From assembly GCA_019454045.1 (NCBI GenBank), contig SKCR01021353.1, forward strand, positions 1-64,000: a DNA stretch of 64,000 nucleotides, given 5' to 3'. The notes below the pieces were generated by a model. It did no database searches. It saw only the letters and a list, made by a program, of their open reading frames with translations, and was not told where the DNA came from. This document shows, one piece after another, positions 59,061-64,000 of the stretch. The DNA is from Zanthoxylum bungeanum (taxonomy: Eukaryota > Streptophyta > Magnoliopsida > Sapindales > Rutaceae). Both the position numbers and the translations under genes were made by a program. The number at the start of each line of letters is the position of its first letter. Position 1 is the stretch's first letter.

Positions 59061-59115
59061 ATCATTTTAGTGTGTTGCGTTGATTTTTGTACTAGTCTCC
59101 ACATACGACGTCAAC

Positions 59116-60195
59116 TGTTGATGATTATTTTTCGTTCAAAGGGCAAAATAGGAAATTCACCCTTCGAATAAACCTCACTCAGCAGTGAATTTATTTGGTT
59201 AGTTGGGACCAAAGAAAACTTAGCAAGCAGACAGATAAATCACAGAGTTTACATGGTTCGGCAGAGAGTGGCTCCTACCTATGTCCACTGGAGAAATGTG
59301 GGGTATTTTATTACTGCTCGAAGTCAAGACCGACTTGAGCTACAATGGAAAAATGAACTCTAAGTAATAAAATAGCTTGGTTCTTACAAAATCCGATACA
59401 ATTCTCTCAATGGATGACTGGCCAGCTTTCTCTCTATATCACTAGTTCTTTAGCTTTTAGCTTTTTACAAGTTGTGAGATACAAAAATACTAACCCTTGA
59501 ATTTGAGACTTCAACCCTTTTATATATGCTTCCAAATTCATCACTTTGTCGTCTCTGACGTCATCCCATGTCTCATTGTCATCATTATCATCATAACTCT
59601 CCTCAACTACCCTTAAATTGGTCAATCAGATCAACTCATTTCACTGTTATTGCATCGGCCTATGACGACTCTACTCTATCACCTCCCTGTCATTGCACCG
59701 GCCTATGGCGGCTGACATGGCTACTTCCAATGAGAATCGTTATTTTTCCACAATCATCATTAGTATTCCAGAAGCTTATCTTCTCATATAGGGCATACAT
59801 CACATGAATCCGATACAGGTCGGCATGTGATCCCGTCTTCGTTCCTCGGGTCGACATACTGCGATAAATGATACTATCAAAGCTTCATTTAACTCTCTCA
59901 ATTAGGTTGAGTTGACATATAAGGACTTCATCGGGTCGGTTTCAACAAATCCCAAGAGAACCCCAAATCCATCATTTATTCATGAAATCAGGTAGGCATC
60001 AATGATTGTCGAGCCTTCAACAGATTCTATCCTTGGAAGAATCTTTATGGATCATGCGATCGGGCTCCTCTGTCAAACCCCTTCTGTCTCTTTGGGCCCT
60101 TGGGTATTTATCATCCATTTTTAGTTAAATACAATACACATTCCACCACTTCTCGATATTTAAACTTTCATCGGTGTGAAAAATCATGATCAACG
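59116..60195 (-). repeat. 5' LTR of element G, outer end missing
   Basis: It begins TGTTGATGATT at 59116 and aligns with 11494-12605 of the F LTR. Similarity ends near GAAAAATCATGATCAAC at 60195, so the LTR start and its TSD are gone. Confidence 0.75.
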
Positions 60196-60252
60196 ATAAT
60201 TTTAGCTGATAATGATATAATAAGTATAGAATACAAACAACCTTTTTTTCCC

Positions 60253-60711
60253 ATTCCCTTTAGACATGGCCATCAATTCAGTTCGGTTCCGAACCGGCCG
60301 GTTCTCTGTTCCACGCTTTTGTGGAACCGGGAACTGGAACCGAACTGGATTTCGATTCCCTACTTTTTTTAAAAAAAATTAATAATGATTTTTTTTTTTA
60401 AAAAAATGAGATTAAAAAATTTATTTAAAATTATGAATTTGAATTTAGATTACATTTAAAAAAAATATTTATTTGAATTTTATTAAATTAAATTAAAACT
60501 TAAAATTATTTAAATATTAATAGTGGAACCGTCCGGTTCCGGTTGGAACTGAACGGTTCCAACGGTTCCGATCCGAACCGTTGGAACCGATTCGGCTAGG
60601 ATGGGAACTCTAACCGGACCGTACGAAACAGATTTCAATTCTCGAACCGTCCGGTTCCTTCCGGTTTGGTTTCGATTCCGAACCAGAATTGTAACCGGGT
60701 CTACTTCCCTT
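60253..60711. mobile_element. Second hAT-type MITE (60261-60703) with TSDs
   Basis: The body is 443 bp from TAGACATGG to CCGGGTCTA. The flanks ATTCCCTT and CTTCCCTT agree at 7 of 8 bases. Both halves are crowded with GGTTCCG/CGGAACC and AACCGTTGG motifs in both orientations; the core is A/T-rich. No transposase. Confidence 0.8.
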
Positions 60712-62498
60712 AACTTCCTGTATTGGCTAATCTGTAGGGCTTTTTAAGAGATTCAATAAATCAAATTGTCTTGTCTATTTGTGGTTCTAAATTTGATAAA
60801 GTTAAAAATAGATGTGACCTCACTGAGTCACTAGAAGATGAGTGGGAAATTTGAGGCGAGGCTGTTGGTGACAAGGCAACACACATTCTTGTCAAATATA
60901 CGTTTGTTAAATAATCAACATCAGTCGTTAATTTGTTTTCTCCTTTAAGTGCAAATTTATTCCTACTCTAAGGTAGTGTATTTGATTGATAGGAAAGAAT
61001 GGGAAGATGAGATGAATTTAAATTCATCTAAGTTTTACACTGTTTGGTTGACAATTGTAGACCGAAAATTAAATTTCGGTGGAAATTTAATTGCTGTAAA
61101 TTGAGAAATTCAGTTTCTTATGTGGTAAGGACTCTTAAAAACTTGAGTTCATTAATTAACCGTTCAAAAGTTTTAAATTTCCAAATACATCATTCTCTGA
61201 ATATAAAAAAAAAATACATCTCTTCATTTTCTTATTCAATTTTATCCAGCCGAATCTTTTATCGGCAATTAATTCGAACAATTCAGATGACGAAGAAGTC
61301 TTGATTATTGGTTGAAGTGAATTTTTTAGATTCTTTAATTGTATTTTCATTATTTTATGTAAATTTAGTAATAAATCTTGATTGTTTAGTACAAAAAGTA
61401 AATTTATCCAGAAAAATCATGTAATTTTCTTCGCCAAATTCTATGCTCATTTCCTTTCCTCCTCTCATTTCCTTTACTCTCCTCTCATATATGTTTGGTT
61501 TAAATGAGAGGAGTGGAAGAAAATGAAGGGAGAAAAAATGAGGAGAACATGATTAATTATAATTTCATTGTTTAGTTTATACACGAAATTTATTTAGAAA
61601 ACTTAATTTACCAAAGTCATAATTTATTATTAATATTCTGAGTATCTTATTAAGTTATAAAATTTTAGATATGTTACTGTTACTCATGGGAAAAGAAAGA
61701 AAAATAAATTAAAATAAGGGTGTTTTAGGAAATTAAAGTAAAATGAAGTGTAATTAAATTTTTTTATAAGTGTCAAAAAGCACCACTCTTGGGTTGGAAA
61801 GATGGGCTTGGCCGAGATAGGTCTGAGTTCAAGTCATAACTTTTAATGAAGACCGGGCCCTGAAAAATCCAGCCCAGCCGAAGCCCATTATGGTCCTGGC
61901 TGAGTTGGGCTTTAATTTAACAAACACCAGGAAGACCCAAGCCCAAACAAAAAAGGAATTTAATTATGGGAAGAAAAAAGAATCACATTGGTTCCTTTGC
62001 AACGTCGCTATTTGGTGCTGTTAGCAGCTGACTATGATCTGCCTCCTCTTCTTCGCTCTATGCTGTCATTGATGATGTTCGCTCAGCTCAGGAGACCTAA
62101 GTTTTGAGGGATCCTAAGGAGGTTTCTGAAATGGATCCCAACCCATAAAGAATGAAAAAATAAAAGTAATATCATACACCTAAAAGGATAAAAAAATTTT
62201 AGGAGATTAATTTTGGGTCAAAGTCTGGGCACATTCGTCGTTTGTCTCGATCATTTCAGAGTTATCTATGCTCCAGTTTAGAGACGATATTAGGTTGTCC
62301 TAAATTTTGAAAGGCACTAGGTGAGTTTCTAAAATAGATATAAAAAATAAGTCATATTATACAATAAAAAATTAAAATTTTCTTAATTTTAGGGGCCTAA
62401 TTTTGTACCAAATATTAGGGCCTAGTCAGCCGCTTTTCTTGAGGCCGCCTTTACTTCCATTATAAATAAAATTTAAGAAAAATGTTATTATACACAGC

Positions 62499-62546
<48 letters not shown>

Positions 62547-62580
62547 TCATAAAGAGATTATTTTTAGAGTGTGAATATGT
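60712..62580. other. AT-rich intergenic DNA
   Basis: No gene supported. Small blocks such as 62095-62460 show repeated CCTAA...TTTTAGG motifs that could be an old transposon fragment, but no ends were found. Confidence 0.45.
62502..62547. repeat. (TTA)n microsatellite
   Basis: About 15 uninterrupted TTA units. Confidence 0.95.
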
Positions 62581-62588
62581 GATCAAAC

Positions 62589-63591
62589 TAGGGATGGCAG
62601 TGGGTAGGGTATGGTGCGGGTTTTCCATTACCAAACCGCACCTGCATATGTAAATAAATTACCAAACCCGCACCATACCCGTTGCGGGTTTTAATTTTCA
62701 TTACCAAACCCGCACCGCAAATAAAAATAAATTACCAAACCCGCATTGGTACCCAACGGATTTTTTGCGGGTTTTTAAAATATTGAATTATTTTGTGTTC
62801 TTAATAATATAATTTTTTTAATTAAATAATTTATTTTTAATTGCTAGCTGTAGTTTTCACATTTGTTTTTCATTTGACATATACAACATGCAATGTATGT
62901 ATATACAGTACATAGATAACATAATGTATGAAATACTCAGTACCATATGTTTATTTTTTCATATAAACATAATTAAAACGAGTTCTTCCCTTTATAATTA
63001 TAATGATCTAAATTAGTCAACTCAATCGACAATAAGCTAAAAAGTAATCACCAACCTTTGGTCATATTTTTTATGCTAAGTGTAATGAAAGTGATACTTA
63101 CAATGCTCAAGTGGTGTAAGTGTAATGAAGAAGCAGGAAAGCTACTGAAGTTGCAGCAAACACTAGCTTATTTTGCTCCTCTCCCGTTTCTGATTATGTG
63201 AACTTAATCCAAATTTTTGCATTATAATTTTATTAACAAGTGTGATTAGAAAAAAAATAATAGTCATGCAAAAAATCTTCAGTTGGGCAGGTTGCGGGCT
63301 GCGCTGAGTGAGAGTGTGGAACTGTGGATTAATGTTTTAGGTTTAGGTTTTGTTAGTTGTTTTTAATGAAGGTTTTTTTATATTGTCCTAATATTATTAA
63401 TAAAAATAATATTGCGGGTATGTGGATACCCGCATTTTTTTCTTAAATACCAAACCCGCACCGCACCCGCAGCGGGTTCTGCTTTAAATTACCAAACCCG
63501 CACCGCACCCACTAATATATTTACCAAATCCTACCCATTACGGGCGGGTTTTTGCGGGTTTGCGGGTTTGTGGGTAAAATTGCCATCCCTA
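62589..63591. mobile_element. Third hAT-type non-autonomous element, about 1.0 kb
   Basis: The ends TAGGGATGGCA and TTGCCATCCCTA form inverted repeats. The 8-bp duplication GATCAAAC is perfect (62581-62588 and 63592-63599). The subterminal zones contain many ACCAAACCCGCACC/GCGGGTTT units; the middle is AT-rich and non-coding. Confidence 0.93.
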
Positions 63592-63599
63592 GATCAAAC

Positions 63600-64000
63600 A
63601 GATAATAAATTAATACTTAAATTATTGAGGTTGCATCTGCCTCGTGCATTAATTATACGAGTTAGATTAAATCTCAATCATCGAAAGTGCATTAATATAA
63701 TGGTCCAAAAATTAACAATTGTCAGTTGCTTTGCTAGTTCAAAGTAAGCTTGTTTTGGATGAATGCATATATGGTCATTGGTAATTGATATGGAATTGCT
63801 TTAAGGGAAATTTACAAATTCACCCATAAATTTTTTTTCATTTTCAAAATTAATCAAACTTTTTTAAAAATATTTTTATTGACCGAAGAAAATTTTAATA
63901 AAATCTCTGTCGCATTTTAACACGACCATCTGCTGCTGTTTCTATACCCACTTTTAGTTATGCCTTTGACACGATTTGAGTTCTTCAACACTCTTCATCT
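63600..64000. other. AT-rich intergenic DNA to the window end
   Basis: Nothing recognised. Confidence 0.5.

Larger units (their letters stand above)
50133..60195 (-). mobile_element. Element G: old Ty3/gypsy element related to F, without pol, invaded by H
   Basis: Minus strand order: 5' LTR (60195-59116, outer end lost), decayed primer site (GTTGACGTCGTATGTGG), gag (59060-58000), then directly a plus-strand antisense ORF remnant, element H, a 3' internal part (51630-51037) and the 3' LTR. Protease, RT and integrase are absent. Confidence 0.72.

Noticed and set aside
61800..61860. Possible tRNA-like segment (GGCTTGGCCGAGATAGG...GAGTTCAAGTC)
   Set aside because: Box-like motifs only; I could not fold an acceptor stem or find a SINE tail or TSD.
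63412..63747. Open frame of 111 codons at the right edge
   Set aside because: It covers the subterminal repeats of the third hAT element and its flank; repetitive peptide, no domain.

Overview
The window is nuclear DNA from a flowering plant, probably a eudicot. The evidence is one compact three-exon HD-Zip I transcription factor gene set in AT-rich intergenic DNA, plant-type tRNA-derived SINE, hAT and CACTA elements, and Tat-lineage Ty3/gypsy retrotransposons with the extra (archaeal-type) RNase H found in plant Tat elements. I cannot name the species. No tRNA, rRNA, CRISPR array or prokaryotic gene was seen.

Left part (1-11.5 kb). A probable long LTR on the minus strand (1-1471) is followed by anonymous AT-rich DNA, a non-autonomous CACTA element (3272-4030), and a compound copia-type miniature element (about 4101-6840) with three LTRs and two internal regions made of 60-bp and 36-bp tandem repeats. 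The only host gene is the HD-Zip I gene (7410-8377). A one-base deletion shifts its frame, and the stop codon this creates overlaps an in-frame ATG that could still yield a protein with the complete homeodomain and zipper. Further right lie a tRNA-derived SINE with a perfect 15-bp target-site duplication (TSD) and a CATA/TA microsatellite.

Right part (11.5-60.2 kb). This is a nested retrotransposon cluster that can be largely dated from TSDs. Element F (minus strand, decayed, RT deleted) was invaded by element D (minus strand, 13372-32993, TSD ATGGT, about 10.9 kb when its guests are removed). D was invaded by a solo LTR E (30200-32822, TSD ATATG) and by element C (22941-28985, TSD AGGGC, LTRs only about 1.7% apart). 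Element B (plus strand, 36605-47969) has the best preserved pol and carries a hAT MITE inside gag (TSD CCTGCTGC). A second probable solo LTR follows B. Element G (minus strand, 50133 to about 60195) lost pol and was invaded by element H (51631-57166, TSD AACAC). B, C, D and H are one family. They share the LTR end, primer-binding site and polypurine tract, a TATA box, and conserved splice-like signals around a hairpin in the LTR leader. They also share a 3' region with long arrays of one related tandem repeat (about 112, 114, 137 or 143 bp per unit). B and D additionally share an antisense ORF downstream of integrase. C and H have no pol and would have to be mobilised in trans.

Right edge (60.2-64 kb). 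Two more hAT-type non-autonomous elements (60261-60703 and 62589-63591) and a TTA microsatellite lie in AT-rich intergenic DNA. I support no gene there.
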